Counted from the first letter of the stretch, positions 7,818 through 17,458 are shown. The stretch is 64,000 nt of DNA from Armatimonadota bacterium (GCA_020846715.1 JADLDK010000050.1:1-64000), one strand, 5' to 3'. Notes: generated by a model from the sequence alone, not told the origin. Made by a program: numbers and translations.

Positions 7818-8504
7818 ATGCCAAAGCTGACCTATTTCGGACATGATGCGTTCCTTGTCGAGACCAGCGCTGCCCGCCTGATAATCGACCCGTTTCTGAC
7901 TGGCAATCCCCTGACGCCAGTAAGCGCCTCCGATGTGACGGTTGACTACGTGCTGCTTTCGCACGCGCATGGAGATCACTTTGGCGATGCACTCGACATT
8001 GCAAAAAGATGTGACGCCACGATTATCTCCACCTTCGAGTTGGCCAGTTACTGCCAGTCGCAGGGCGCCAAAGCCCATCCGATGCACATTGGCGGAGGAC
8101 ACGATTTCGACTTTGGGCGTGTCAAGCTGACCATAGCCCACCACGGCAACTCCATTGATACCGGCGAGGGACTGATATCCATGGGGCCTCCTGCCGGACT
8201 GCTGATTGCTGCAGACGGCAAAGTGCTTTACCACGCCGGTGACACGGGCCTGTTTCTGGACATGAAGCTAATCGGGGAGAGGAATGCCATTGACCTTGCG
8301 CTCCTACCGATTGGCGACAACTTCACCATGGGTCTGGATGACGCGGTAACCGCGGCAGAGTTCGTCAACGCCGACGTCAGCGTTCCAATGCACTACGACA
8401 CGTTCGATCTGATCAAAGCAGACCCGAATGAGTTCGTGCGCCGCGTTCAAGACACTGGACGCAAGGCCCGTGTGATAAAGGTCGGGGAAAGCTTGGACTA
8501 CTAA
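7818..8504 (+). CDS. UPF0173-family metal-dependent hydrolase (metallo-beta-lactamase fold)
   Basis: 228 aa. The metallo-beta-lactamase metal motif is SHAHGDHFG (H49, H51, D53, H54), and further metal ligands are expected at the HHGNS and HAGDTG segments. MHYDTF near the C-terminus fits the last ligand. Length and the N-terminal pattern LTYFGHDAFL match UPF0173 (YtkL-like) proteins, which bind two metals; their physiological substrate is not established. The start follows GGAGAG at good spacing, directly after the strong hairpin at 7777-7809. It may be cotranscribed with the glutaredoxin gene. Confidence 0.85.
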   Translation: MPKLTYFGHDAFLVETSAARLIIDPFLTGNPLTPVSASDVTVDYVLLSHAHGDHFGDALDIAKRCDATIISTFELASYCQSQGAKAHPMHIGGGHDFDFGRVKLTIAHHGNSIDTGEGLISMGPPAGLLIAADGKVLYHAGDTGLFLDMKLIGERNAIDLALLPIGDNFTMGLDDAVTAAEFVNADVSVPMHYDTFDLIKADPNEFVRRVQDTGRKARVIKVGESLDY

Positions 8505-8802
8505 TTCCCTGGTTGGCGACGGGCGTAGCGGCGCATTCCCTGGCCATTGGTTTACACCAGACAGCGCCGCTTTACAGGAGACCGAACACCTCAGCTGACC
8601 TGGGTGTGCTCCCGAGAACTCCGCACGTGCAGCGGGAACCTCACAAAGTCTGCGGCGTTGAGTTGACTGATGCACGCGGGTATTCTGCCTCACGATGCGC
8701 ATTTACGGCGTCTGTGGCCAGACGTCATTACGCGATTCCACGCTAAACACTGGGGCGAGCGCGCTTTCAGTTACCAATATTTAAGATATATTAACTATCA
8801 AG
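8505..8802. other. Intergenic region before the RND efflux operon
   Basis: 298 bp. The first part has a two-level inverted repeat at 8527-8571. The last 40 bp before the adaptor gene are strikingly AT-rich (from about 8776), which is the likely promoter area, although I cannot place confident hexamers. I see no gene in it. Confidence 0.45.
8527..8571 (+). terminator. Possible terminator-like inverted repeat after UPF0173 gene
   Basis: AGCGGCGC (8527-8534) pairs with GCGCCGCT (8564-8571), with an inner CTGG/CCAG pairing in the loop, followed by TTTA. It starts 22 bp after the stop codon. The large loop and short T-run make it weak as an intrinsic terminator. Confidence 0.35.
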
Positions 8803-10446
8803 ATGAACAAATCTTCTCATTCCGAGCGCGACAACCGCCGGTGGCTGGTGGTTGCATTGCCGGTGATCGTGCTTCTTCTCCTCATCGGCTGGCGTCTCAA
8901 GCTGAAAGCTGGAGATGCGGCGCAGCAGGCGGAAATGATGGCGCTGCGGCGTTCTATGGCTCCCCTGGTCACTGTCGCGCCCGTTCGCGTCAAAGACGTC
9001 GTCCAGACGTTCGAAGGCGTGGGAAATGTGGAATCCAAGCTGAATGTCAAGATCGCCTCCAAAGTCTCAGGACGTCTTGACTACCTGCAAGTGCGCGAAG
9101 GTGACCGCGTCAAAGCCGGTCAGGTTCTGGCAAGAATTGATCCCACCGAAATTGAAGCCATGCTCAGACAGAAAATGGCGGCTCTGGCTGAAGCGCAGTC
9201 AAGACTGGCTCAGGCAAAAATCAATCAGAACCCCACAAATACAGGAGTGACTACTAACATCCGCCAGCAGGCTGCCGCGCTCAACAGCGCGCAGGCGGAC
9301 TACAACCAGGCGTCCAAGAATCTAAGCTCTCAGATTGCGGCTGCGACTGCGGCGGTGACGGAGGCTGAAGGCAAAGTCAGCGCTGCTCAGGCGGCCATCG
9401 CCAGTGCTGACGCAGTAGTCAACAGCGCGAAGGCAAATCTTGCAAACGCCACTTCCAGACTGACCCGCATTACAGATCTGTATAAGCAGGGTTTTGTCGC
9501 CGCTCAGGATGTGGACGACGCCAAGACGACTCTCAGCGTCCAACAAGGCGCGGTGGACGTCGCGGCAGAACAGCGCAAAGCGGCTGTGGCTCAGCGAGAC
9601 GCAGCGCAGGCTCAGCAACGCGCAACGGAAAAGCAGCTTCAGATCACGCGAACCAAAGCGCAGGCTGATGTGGAGGCAGCGAAGGCAAAAGTCAGTCAGG
9701 CCGAAGCAGCTCTGGACTACGCCAAAGCCAACGCCGCACAGACGCCCGCATACGCTCAAAACATAGCAGCCCTTCAGGCGGCGGTGGCGGCGGCTCAGGC
9801 TGATGTCGCAGCGGCGCGAGCACAACGCGCGGATACGATTCTCAAATCTCCTCTGGACGGCTACGTGACGGGTCGCTACATGGACCCGGGCGCGATGGCT
9901 ACTCCCGCTCAACCGATTTTGTCGGTACAGTCTGTCAATACCCTCTGGGTCAGTGTGCCAGTCAGTGAAGAAGCCAGCCGCAGCGTGTATCCTGGGGTGC
10001 CTGCTCAGGTTTCACTTGACGCTCTGCCGGGACGTGACTTTCCCGGAAAAGTGGTGCAGTTCAACCCGTCCGCAGATCCTATGAGCCGTCAGTTTACTGC
10101 GCGCGTCGCTATCGAAAACCCCGGGAATCTCATTAAGCCAGGGATGTTTGCCAGAGTGACGATGACCGCCCAGCGTATTCCAAAGGCCATTGTGGTGCCG
10201 CGTGAGGCCATTCAGAAGACAAAAACGGGGAGTCTCGTTATGGTGGTGGACGCTGAAGACACAGCGCACGGGCAGACTGTCTCGCTTGGAGCGTCTGACG
10301 CTGCGGATGTGGCAATCACAAACGGCCTAGAACCCGGCCAGAGAGTGATTGTTCTGAGCGCGCAACCCGTGAAGGATGGCCAGAAAGTGCGCACTGGCAA
10401 TCAGCGGCCAACAGGGAAATCCAGTCAGGAGGGCGCCTCCAGATGA
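8803..10446 (+). CDS. RND efflux periplasmic adaptor (membrane fusion protein)
   Basis: 547 aa. The N-terminal membrane anchor (WLVVALPVIVLLLLIGWRL) sits at about residues 11-29. A biotinyl/lipoyl-like half (KVSGRLDYLQVREGDRVKAGQ) follows. Next is a very long Ala/Gln-rich coiled-coil hairpin of about residues 120-340, then the second lipoyl half (LKSPLDGYVTGRYMDPG), a beta-barrel and a membrane-proximal domain. The hairpin is longer than in AcrA-type proteins (typically near 400 aa in total), so the adaptor may span more of the periplasm. It links the inner-membrane pump to TolC. No Shine-Dalgarno sequence precedes the ATG. Its stop overlaps the pump start (ATGA), showing translational coupling. 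Confidence 0.93.
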   Translation: MNKSSHSERDNRRWLVVALPVIVLLLLIGWRLKLKAGDAAQQAEMMALRRSMAPLVTVAPVRVKDVVQTFEGVGNVESKLNVKIASKVSGRLDYLQVREGDRVKAGQVLARIDPTEIEAMLRQKMAALAEAQSRLAQAKINQNPTNTGVTTNIRQQAAALNSAQADYNQASKNLSSQIAAATAAVTEAEGKVSAAQAAIASADAVVNSAKANLANATSRLTRITDLYKQGFVAAQDVDDAKTTLSVQQGAVDVAAEQRKAAVAQRDAAQAQQRATEKQLQITRTKAQADVEAAKAKVSQAEAALDYAKANAAQTPAYAQNIAALQAAVAAAQADVAAARAQRADTILKSPLDGYVTGRYMDPGAMATPAQPILSVQSVNTLWVSVPVSEEASRSVYPGVPAQVSLDALPGRDFPGKVVQFNPSADPMSRQFTARVAIENPGNLIKPGMFARVTMTAQRIPKAIVVPREAIQKTKTGSLVMVVDAEDTAHGQTVSLGASDAADVAITNGLEPGQRVIVLSAQPVKDGQKVRTGNQRPTGKSSQEGASR

Positions 10447-13400
10447 ATCTCGCCAGGTTTTCAGTTACCCGGCCAGTCGCGGTCACAATGCGCATCGCAG
10501 CGCTTGTACTGCTTGGCGCTATTTGTCTCTTGAGACTGCCCATTGACCTGCTGCCAAAAGTGTCTCTGCCGACAGTTGCCGTGAACGTGACGTGGCCAAA
10601 CGTAGCTCCGGAAGAGATTGAAGCACAGATTACTCGCCCAATTGAACAGGCGGTCTCATCAGCGCCGAATCTTTACGAAGTTAGCTCGAGTACCTCCCAG
10701 GGTTCATCCACCGTACGAGTGCAGTTCCAGTGGGGGACGGACATCGGACAGGCGGCGGTAGATGTGTTGCAGCTCGTGCAGAGAGCCAGCCAGAACTTCC
10801 CGAATGACCCCACCCTGGAGTCTCCTGTCGTTTTCAAATACGACCCTTCAACAATGCCGATTTTGATCTATGGCGTCTCCGGCATTGACGATCCGATCAA
10901 GCTGCGTACACTGCTTGACAATCAGGTTTCACCTATCATTGAGTCCGCCAGTGGGGTAGCTTCGGCGGCTGTGACAGGAGGACAGGAGCGGGCTGTTGTC
11001 GTCAACGTTGATCCAGACCGCCTCCGGGCCTATCATCTGTCGCTGCCTGATGTTACCCGCCGCATTGCGCAGGAGAACCTCAATGTGCCCGCAGGGATAG
11101 CCAAACAGGGCAACACGGAGTATACCATACGCAGTCTGGGGTGGTTCACAAACATTGATGAACTGCGCAGCATTCCCGTGGGCGCATTCAATGGCAGCGT
11201 GATCCCGCTTTCCTCTGTCGCTGACGTGCGAGATGAATCCAGCGAGACCCGGCTGTATACGCGGCTGAATGGAAAACCGGCCGTCGGGCTAATTGTCACC
11301 AAACAGAGTGAGGCCAATACCGTTGATACCGCCCACGCCGTTCGCGACAAAATCGAACAGGTCAAAAAGCTCTATCCCCAGTTGAAGTTTGGCCTGGCTT
11401 ATAACCAGTCTCAGTTTATTGAGAACTCCATCCACGAAGTCACCGAGGCGGCTGTCATCGGTGGCGTGCTGGCGGTGCTGATCCTGTTGTTCTTCCTGCG
11501 CAATGTGCGCAGCACACTGGTCGTGGCGCTTTCGATACCGGTATCTATCACCTCCACGTTTGCGCTGTTGTACATGTGTGGGTTTACGCTGAATACAATG
11601 TCTCTCGGGGGCCTTGCGCTGGCGACCGGCCTGATTGTGGACGATGCGGTTGTTGTGCTGGAGAACATCTTTCGCCACATTGAACGAGACAAAAAAAGAG
11701 CGCCTGACGCTGCAGTGAGCGGCGCCACAGAGATTTTCTCGGCCGTTGTGGCGTCCACGTTCACCATTGTCGTAGTCTTTCTACCGCTGATGCTGATTCG
11801 GGGCCAGGCGGGACAGATGTTTACGCAGTTCGCGCTGGTAGTGATCTTTTCAATTCTTGTTTCTCTCCTTGACGCAACAACAGTCGTGCCGATGCTGGCT
11901 TCGCGTGTGATCAAGGGAGAGGCGCATCATGAAATGATTGCTGGCGAGGGTGAGCGCACACGGCTGGAGAAGATTTTCGCAAAGTGCGGCGTCTGGCTCA
12001 ATGCGCTGGATGCCAGCTATCGGCATGGCCTGAGCTGGGCTCTTCACCACAGGTACCGTGTTCTCGCAGGCGCGGCAATTCTGTCTGCTGCCAGCTTTCT
12101 CCTGCTTCCCTACATTGGTACCGAGATGATGCCACAGGCGGACAGCGGAGATTTTTCTGTCAACATCAAGATGCCTGTTGGCACATCATTGCAGAAGACC
12201 AACGAAACTGTCGGGCAGATTGAGAATATCCTGATGAAAGATCCGGATGTTGCGACCGTATTCTCAGCGGCTGGCACTTCGCTAACGATGCGAGGCACGA
12301 CGCGCTCACAGATACCATTCCAGGGCTCCGCCACTGTCAAGCTGAAGGAACACCGCAGCGCCACCACTCTACAGGTGATGCAGAGGATGCGCAAGGCTTT
12401 CGGGCGTATTCCTGGTGTCCGAGCCATGCCCAATCAGTTCGATATCGTGACGATGATGATGACAGGTGGCCCGGAGAACGTGGAGGTTGACATTTTCGGT
12501 GACGATATTGCCACACTCTCCCGGCTCTCCAGAGAAGTGATGGCAAAGGTCAGAAACGTTTCTGGGTTGGAAAATGTGGACGTCAACTGGCAGGAGGCTA
12601 CTCCAGAGATTCAATGGAAGGTGGACCGCCAGAAGGCTCTACAGCTCGGAATGAGCTTCTCTGATGTTGCGGGCACTATCGGCACCGCTACCAACGGAAC
12701 CATCGCCAGCTACTATCAGGAAGAGGGTTTTCAATACCCAATTATTGTGCAGCTTCCTGAGAACAAACGCAAGACTGTGCCCGAGCTTCTGAACCTGGCT
12801 ATCCGGCCGACCACCGGGCAGAATACGAGCGGAGATATATTTCTGAGTCAGGTAGCGCGACCGGTCTATGGGATGGGTCCAAGTGAGATTACGCGCCTCA
12901 ACCGTCAGCGCTACGTCGCAATTACCGGGTCCCCTCAGGGACGCTCCAGCGGAGAGATTCAGGAGGACGTCCAAAAGGCGCTCTCTGGCATGACTCTTCC
13001 AGAAGGCTACCGCTGGGACTGGGGATCGAACATGCAAAGGCGCAGCCGCGAGTTCAGTGGAATGTGGCTGTCCATAGCGATGGCGATTGCGCTGATCTAT
13101 ATGCTGCTGGCATCACAGTTTGAGTCATTCATCCACCCACTGACGGTGCTGGCCTCTGTTCCGCTTTGCGCTATCGGGGTCATTCTGGCGCTGTTCCTGA
13201 CGGATCGCAGCTTTGGCCTGACGGCATTCATCGGACTCTTGATGCTGGTGGGCATTGTAGTTAAGAATGGGATTCTGCTTGTGGACTACACGAATGTACT
13301 GCGTGGACGAGGAGTGCCGCGCGATGAGGCCGTTCTGACAGCCGGCCCCACTCGTCTGCGCCCTATTCTTATGACCGCGCTGGCAGCGGGCTTTGGAATG

Positions 13401-13670
13401 TTGCCTCTGGCGATAGGTCTGGGCAACGGAAGTGAAGTGCAAGCCCCGATGGCAACCGCAGTGATAGGCGGTCTGTTCACATCTACGCTTCTAACGCTCT
13501 TCGTCGTGCCAGTCGTCTACACACTGTTTGATGACCTGGGTCGGAATCTGCGACAGTCACCGGCCGATCTTGCTCCACCGGAGCTAGTGGAGCCGTCTGT
13601 AGAAGCTGTGGGAGATGAGCTGTCTCCCGCGCCTGTGACAGAGCCGACAACCCCTCAGGAAGTCCTGTGA
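10443..13670 (+). CDS. RND-family efflux permease (HAE1/AcrB-like)
   Basis: 1075 aa, the usual length for hydrophobe/amphiphile efflux RND pumps. The first transmembrane helix is at about 10-30. Two large periplasmic loops follow TM1 and TM7. The proton-relay motif in TM4 is GLIVDDAVVVLEN, and the C-terminal TM10-12 block includes LLMLVGIVVKNGILLVDY. The pump uses the proton gradient to export drugs, detergents or metabolites through the adaptor and TolC. The start overlaps the adaptor stop by 4 bp, and the stop overlaps the MarR start by 4 bp. Substrate specificity cannot be read from the sequence. Confidence 0.95.
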   Translation: MNLARFSVTRPVAVTMRIAALVLLGAICLLRLPIDLLPKVSLPTVAVNVTWPNVAPEEIEAQITRPIEQAVSSAPNLYEVSSSTSQGSSTVRVQFQWGTDIGQAAVDVLQLVQRASQNFPNDPTLESPVVFKYDPSTMPILIYGVSGIDDPIKLRTLLDNQVSPIIESASGVASAAVTGGQERAVVVNVDPDRLRAYHLSLPDVTRRIAQENLNVPAGIAKQGNTEYTIRSLGWFTNIDELRSIPVGAFNGSVIPLSSVADVRDESSETRLYTRLNGKPAVGLIVTKQSEANTVDTAHAVRDKIEQVKKLYPQLKFGLAYNQSQFIENSIHEVTEAAVIGGVLAVLILLFFLRNVRSTLVVALSIPVSITSTFALLYMCGFTLNTMSLGGLALATGLIVDDAVVVLENIFRHIERDKKRAPDAAVSGATEIFSAVVASTFTIVVVFLPLMLIRGQAGQMFTQFALVVIFSILVSLLDATTVVPMLASRVIKGEAHHEMIAGEGERTRLEKIFAKCGVWLNALDASYRHGLSWALHHRYRVLAGAAILSAASFLLLPYIGTEMMPQADSGDFSVNIKMPVGTSLQKTNETVGQIENILMKDPDVATVFSAAGTSLTMRGTTRSQIPFQGSATVKLKEHRSATTLQVMQRMRKAFGRIPGVRAMPNQFDIVTMMMTGGPENVEVDIFGDDIATLSRLSREVMAKVRNVSGLENVDVNWQEATPEIQWKVDRQKALQLGMSFSDVAGTIGTATNGTIASYYQEEGFQYPIIVQLPENKRKTVPELLNLAIRPTTGQNTSGDIFLSQVARPVYGMGPSEITRLNRQRYVAITGSPQGRSSGEIQEDVQKALSGMTLPEGYRWDWGSNMQRRSREFSGMWLSIAMAIALIYMLLASQFESFIHPLTVLASVPLCAIGVILALFLTDRSFGLTAFIGLLMLVGIVVKNGILLVDYTNVLRGRGVPRDEAVLTAGPTRLRPILMTALAAGFGMLPLAIGLGNGSEVQAPMATAVIGGLFTSTLLTLFVVPVVYTLFDDLGRNLRQSPADLAPPELVEPSVEAVGDELSPAPVTEPTTPQEVL

Positions 13671-14140
13671 AAGAGCCAACCAGTACTGCCGCACAGGTAG
13701 AGATACTTCTACCCCGGATTATGCGACGCTTATTTGCGCTTGATCCAGCGCACGACCTGCCACTTGCACAGTTGCGCGTTTGCACAATTCTACAAAGCGG
13801 GCCTCAAACAGTGTCGTGGCTCAGTGAGGAGCTTGGAATCTCAGTGAGCGCCGTCACCCAGCTAACCGATCGACTTGAGAAGGCTGAACTCGTTCGCCGC
13901 GCACCCGAGCCTTCAGATCGGCGCTGCAAACGTCTCCGACTGACAACAAAGGGAGCCAACCTGATGCAGTCGCGACGCGCGGATCGCCTGCGTCGGGTTG
14001 AGCGCGCGCTTCGCCGGATGCCTGCCCGAAAGCAAGAGCAACTGCTGGACGGCCTCCACGCGTTGCTGGAGGCCACAGGAGTCGCACAGACACCGACCAC
14101 ATCCGCCGCACACAACATTCCCGACAGGATTGCGCCGTAG
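13667..14140 (+). CDS. MarR-family transcriptional regulator of the efflux operon
   Basis: 157-aa winged-helix protein. N-terminal dimerisation helices (about 1-35) are followed by the DNA-binding core: VSWLSEELGISVSAVTQLTDRLEKAELV is the helix-turn-helix, and RRAPEPSDRRCKRLRLTTKG is the wing with the family D-x-R-R signature. It starts with GTG overlapping the pump stop (GTGA). MarR proteins usually repress efflux genes and release DNA on binding phenolic or other ligands. Its position between pump and channel genes points to autoregulation of this operon (inference). Confidence 0.9.
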   Translation: MKEPTSTAAQVEILLPRIMRRLFALDPAHDLPLAQLRVCTILQSGPQTVSWLSEELGISVSAVTQLTDRLEKAELVRRAPEPSDRRCKRLRLTTKGANLMQSRRADRLRRVERALRRMPARKQEQLLDGLHALLEATGVAQTPTTSAAHNIPDRIAP

Positions 14141-14143
14141 CCT

Positions 14144-15574
14144 ATGCCTAGATCACACTCCTTTCCTGCACTCTGCCTAGTGACTGCCTGCTGTCTGATC
14201 GGGGTAGGATTCGGTGTCCCAGCCGTAGCGGAAGAGACTCCGCCGATAATGCCCAATATCCAGGAGACTCCCCTGCCCCCCCGTATTCAAATTGAGCCTG
14301 CTGGAACGGACGAACTGGCTGCCGGCGCTGTCGCGCCAGACCACCCTATCACCGCAGAGGAAGCCGTGCAAATCGCGCTCTCAAACCAACCGGCCGTTCA
14401 ACAGGCACGCGGCGGGCTTATCGCAGCATCCGGACGTACCCGGCAGGCACGGAGCGCGCTGTATCCAAAGCTAGGGCTCTCTGCCGGATACACGCATGTG
14501 GACCCATTGGGCGGTGCGTCCACCGGTAGTAGCGGAGGAGTAGTGTCGACCGGCTCCGGAGCGAGTTTCCCGGGATACACCGCTTCCGCAACCGTGCGTC
14601 AGCTTATCTGGGATTTCGGACGCACGCACAGTGTCGCACGTCAGGCGCGAGCCCTTGAGAATGCCGCTGACGCAAATATCCAACGCGTATCCTCTGACGT
14701 AGCCTTTGACGTCAAAGAGGCGTTCTACACGTTTGAGCAAAATGAGCGGATCGTCTCGGTAAATGAATCAGACGTTCGCAACAGGCAGGCGCAATTGGCC
14801 CTGGCACAGGCGCGATTGAAGAGCGGCCTGGGCTTGCCTCTGGATGTCGTACGCGCTCAGACGGCGGTGTCGGATGCGATTTTGAACCTCACCGTCGCGC
14901 GGTCCAACGCCACATCTGCCAAAATTTCACTCGCTATGGCCATGGGACTGGACCCGAGAGCACCTGTTCAGACAACCGATACCTCTGAGAACTCCGTCGA
15001 AATGAGCTCCTTGCCAGACCTGGTAGACAGGGCTCTGAAGCAAAGGCCCGAACTTCGTCAGACGGCGGAGAATCTGAAGGCGGCGCAACTGAGCAGAGGG
15101 GCCGCCCGCTACGCGTCCGGCCCCAGCGTCTACGCTACCGTTGGAACAAGCTCACGCGGACGAGATTTTCCGCCGAACGCCAGTAATCTGACAGTCGGCG
15201 CCGTCGTCCAGTGGGACATATTTGACGCTGGACTTACCTCCGGCCGAGTGAAAGAATCTCAAGGAAACATAGAGACCGCAGAAGCGGCCCTGAAGAATGC
15301 CCGGCAGGCTGTGGTCGCAGATGTGTCGCAAGCCTACCTCAATTATCAGACCGCGCAGCAGAGAGTCAGCACGTCCGAGGCGGAAGTCGCCAATGCTCAG
15401 GAGTCGGTCCGGCTGGCGGAAGGACGCTACAAGGCGGGCGTCGGTATCTTCCTGGACGTGATAGACGCCCAACAGTCACTTTTGAGGGCACAGACGAACC
15501 AGGTCAACGCCAGATCTGAGGTGGACAGAGCCCGCGCTGCGCTAGACCGCGCAGTTGGCAACATGGGCAGCTAG
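14144..15574 (+). CDS. TolC-family outer-membrane channel protein
   Basis: 476 aa. The signal peptide is about 1-28, then a short Pro-rich linker and two homologous outer-membrane efflux protein repeats. First repeat: ITAEEAVQIALSNQP, SAGYTHVDP, QLIWDFGRTHSVARQA. Second repeat: LVDRALKQRPELRQ, VVQWDIFDAGLTSGRV. Long Ala/Gln-rich helices (SEAEVANAQESVRLAEGRY) form the periplasmic tunnel. It forms a trimeric export duct for the RND pump encoded upstream. It begins 3 bp after the MarR stop codon, completing a four-gene operon. The helix-end motif YKAGVGIFLDVIDAQQSLL is typical of the family. Confidence 0.93.
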   Translation: MPRSHSFPALCLVTACCLIGVGFGVPAVAEETPPIMPNIQETPLPPRIQIEPAGTDELAAGAVAPDHPITAEEAVQIALSNQPAVQQARGGLIAASGRTRQARSALYPKLGLSAGYTHVDPLGGASTGSSGGVVSTGSGASFPGYTASATVRQLIWDFGRTHSVARQARALENAADANIQRVSSDVAFDVKEAFYTFEQNERIVSVNESDVRNRQAQLALAQARLKSGLGLPLDVVRAQTAVSDAILNLTVARSNATSAKISLAMAMGLDPRAPVQTTDTSENSVEMSSLPDLVDRALKQRPELRQTAENLKAAQLSRGAARYASGPSVYATVGTSSRGRDFPPNASNLTVGAVVQWDIFDAGLTSGRVKESQGNIETAEAALKNARQAVVADVSQAYLNYQTAQQRVSTSEAEVANAQESVRLAEGRYKAGVGIFLDVIDAQQSLLRAQTNQVNARSEVDRARAALDRAVGNMGS

Positions 15575-15732
15575 AACTGCTACAGATGTAAAGGTTCTCT
15601 AAATATATTTATACTTCTATAGACATACCAAAGGCGATTGATTCACTCGGAACCCGTCTGCCACGCATACAGGGCACGGGCCACAGCGCAGCCACACGAA
15701 GCTAACAGATGGATGGCCTGTTGTCCGAGATC

Positions 15733-15765
15733 GGCGTTAGGGCAGAGCGTCAAACAGATAACGCC
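15733..15765. repeat. Inverted repeat upstream of SGNH hydrolase
   Basis: GGCGTTA (15733-15739) and TAACGCC (15759-15765) with a 19-bp spacer, about 65 bp before the SGNH hydrolase start. The DNA at about 15600-15625 is AT-rich (TAAATATATTTATAC), a possible promoter. It is a candidate operator only. Confidence 0.35.
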
Positions 15766-15830
15766 TCCTAGGCTCCACCAGACACGCCGGATGGCAGGAA
15801 TTGCCTCGAAGAAATGGTAACCTTCTCCTT

Positions 15831-17060
15831 ATGAAAAGGCTCCTTTCTTGCATCACGCTCTGCCTCTGGCTGGCGTTTTCTGTCGCGTACGCGGCGGCAC
15901 AGCCCTCGTTCCAGCTTCGAGACGGCGATCGCATCGTGTTTCTCGGCGACAGCATCACTGAGCAGCGCATCTACACGCGCTATGTAATGGATTACCTGAC
16001 ACTGCGGTATCCAGAGATGAGCCTGAGCTTTCGCAATGCGGGCTGGGTATCGGACACAGCAGGGGGAGGCCTCAAAAGACTGCAACGCGATGTCCTGAGC
16101 TTACAGCCAACAGTTGTAACTATCTGCTACGGGATGAATGACGGCGGTGTTGGGGCGTTCAACAGGGTGAACTATGAACGCTTTATCTCGTCGATGGAAG
16201 AGCTGGTGCAACAAATCAGGACCACCGGCGCCAGAGTCGCCCTGCTCACGCCTGGAGTAGTGGACCCCGACAGAAAAAACTGGAACAGCCCGGAGCGCAT
16301 GCGCGCCTACAATCCCACTCTCGGGCAGTTTGCCCGGGGCGAGGTCATGCTTGCCAGACGGCTTGGCGTACCGATTTTCAACATCCACACCCTTATGCTC
16401 AACGCGCAGACTCAAGCGAAGTCCGAGCGCAAAGACTTCACAATGATCCCCGATGGTGTTCATCCGGACTCGGCGGGACATGCCCTGATGGCCTACGGTT
16501 TGATTCAGGCGCTCGGGTGCAACCAGCCAGCTGCCTCGCTGGAGATCGGCGATGAGCGGCTGACATCGAGTCGATGCCGAGTAAAGGTTTTGGCGCATAC
16601 CTCAGATAAACTTGTGTTTCTTCGGCGCGACGAGGCCCTGCCGATGGCGTTTGACCCCGCCGCGGACGTATTATTCCCTTATGAGCCAGAGCTTATCGCT
16701 ATGAACCGCTACGAGCTCAAAGTGAAGAATCTGACTCCGGGAAAATGGAAGTTGACGGTCAATGGAAAGGCAGTCGCGGAGATGGACGGCTCGCAGCTAT
16801 CTGCGGGGGTGGATCTGGCGCCGCTACCGGGGCCATGGAGGGAGCTTGCAAAGCAGGTGGATCAACTGTGCCGCGAGCAGGAAAGCGCTTACTACACGAG
16901 GTGGCGCAAGGTGGAGTTGGCTGACGCCCAGGTTTTGACACCCGGTGAGCGCGCATCGGAGCTTCGCAAACTGGATGCTCAGATTGCAGAACTGGAGCGC
17001 AAACGAAGGACTGTGGTGTCAGGTCGCACGTGGAAGTGGGAACTGGTGCGTGTTCCGTAG
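15831..17060 (+). CDS. Secreted SGNH/GDSL-family hydrolase
   Basis: 409 aa. The signal peptide (about 1-24, ending AYAAA) is followed by the SGNH core. Block I is FLGDSITEQ with the nucleophile Ser41; blocks II and III are NAGWVSDT and YGMNDGG. Block V is DGVHPDSAGH with the catalytic Asp and His. The C-terminal 200 residues form a beta-rich domain ending in a basic helix. The family includes esterases, lipases and carbohydrate acetyl-esterases; a polysaccharide deacetylase role would fit the other secreted enzymes here, but that is inference. I chose the ATG at 15831 over an upstream in-frame TTG because it gives a clean signal peptide. Confidence 0.87.
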   Translation: MKRLLSCITLCLWLAFSVAYAAAQPSFQLRDGDRIVFLGDSITEQRIYTRYVMDYLTLRYPEMSLSFRNAGWVSDTAGGGLKRLQRDVLSLQPTVVTICYGMNDGGVGAFNRVNYERFISSMEELVQQIRTTGARVALLTPGVVDPDRKNWNSPERMRAYNPTLGQFARGEVMLARRLGVPIFNIHTLMLNAQTQAKSERKDFTMIPDGVHPDSAGHALMAYGLIQALGCNQPAASLEIGDERLTSSRCRVKVLAHTSDKLVFLRRDEALPMAFDPAADVLFPYEPELIAMNRYELKVKNLTPGKWKLTVNGKAVAEMDGSQLSAGVDLAPLPGPWRELAKQVDQLCREQESAYYTRWRKVELADAQVLTPGERASELRKLDAQIAELERKRRTVVSGRTWKWELVRVP

Positions 17061-17134
17061 TGATGTGTGACTGGCTCTGTTCGCATTCGCCTTGCAAAAC
17101 TTCTCCGCGAAGTGCCAGAATCCTCGATATGAGG

Positions 17135-17163
17135 TTGCGCTGCGCCGCGCACTGTGCTATAGT
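17135..17163 (+). promoter_or_regulatory. Promoter of the RRM RNA-binding protein gene
   Basis: TTGCGC (17135-17140), 17-bp spacer, TATAGT (17158-17163). The transcript would start near 17170, giving a leader of about 290 nt. Confidence 0.6.
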
Positions 17164-17458
17164 GCCGACAGTCACAACCTCTCAGCCAGGCGAATCGGCC
17201 TCCTTTTCACCTCGTAGATCGCTTTATCTTCTGCGCACTGATCGGATTCCGTGTAATGACGTCAGCTTCATCTCTGTACTGTCTCGTATCTGGTGAAGGG
17301 AAGGCTGTGGCGACCGCCACAGTGGGAAGGCAGCGAAAGTAAGGCTAACCCGCCAGGCGGATAATTCGTCTGCAAGACAAGCAGAAGCTGCTGGAATTGG
17401 AATCCTCCGAAGGCAGCCAAAGCCTGTTGCATCTGAGCACTATGAAGGTAAAGCCAAA
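17164..17458 (+). ncRNA. Long structured 5' leader of the RRM gene (cis-regulatory candidate)
   Basis: The stretch between the promoter and the RRM ATG has no credible ORF but several local hairpins: CTGTGGC-GACC-GCCACAG at 17305-17322, CCGC-CAG-GCGG at about 17350-17360, and TCTGC...GCAGA at about 17369-17385. It matches no riboswitch consensus I can recall (cobalamin, c-di-GMP, TPP and glycine considered). A cold-responsive or autoregulatory leader is plausible because small RRM genes are often cold-induced. Confidence 0.45.

Noticed and set aside
17164-17458. Cobalamin, c-di-GMP, TPP or glycine riboswitch in the RRM leader
   Set aside because: None of the conserved boxes match beyond short GC-rich fragments.
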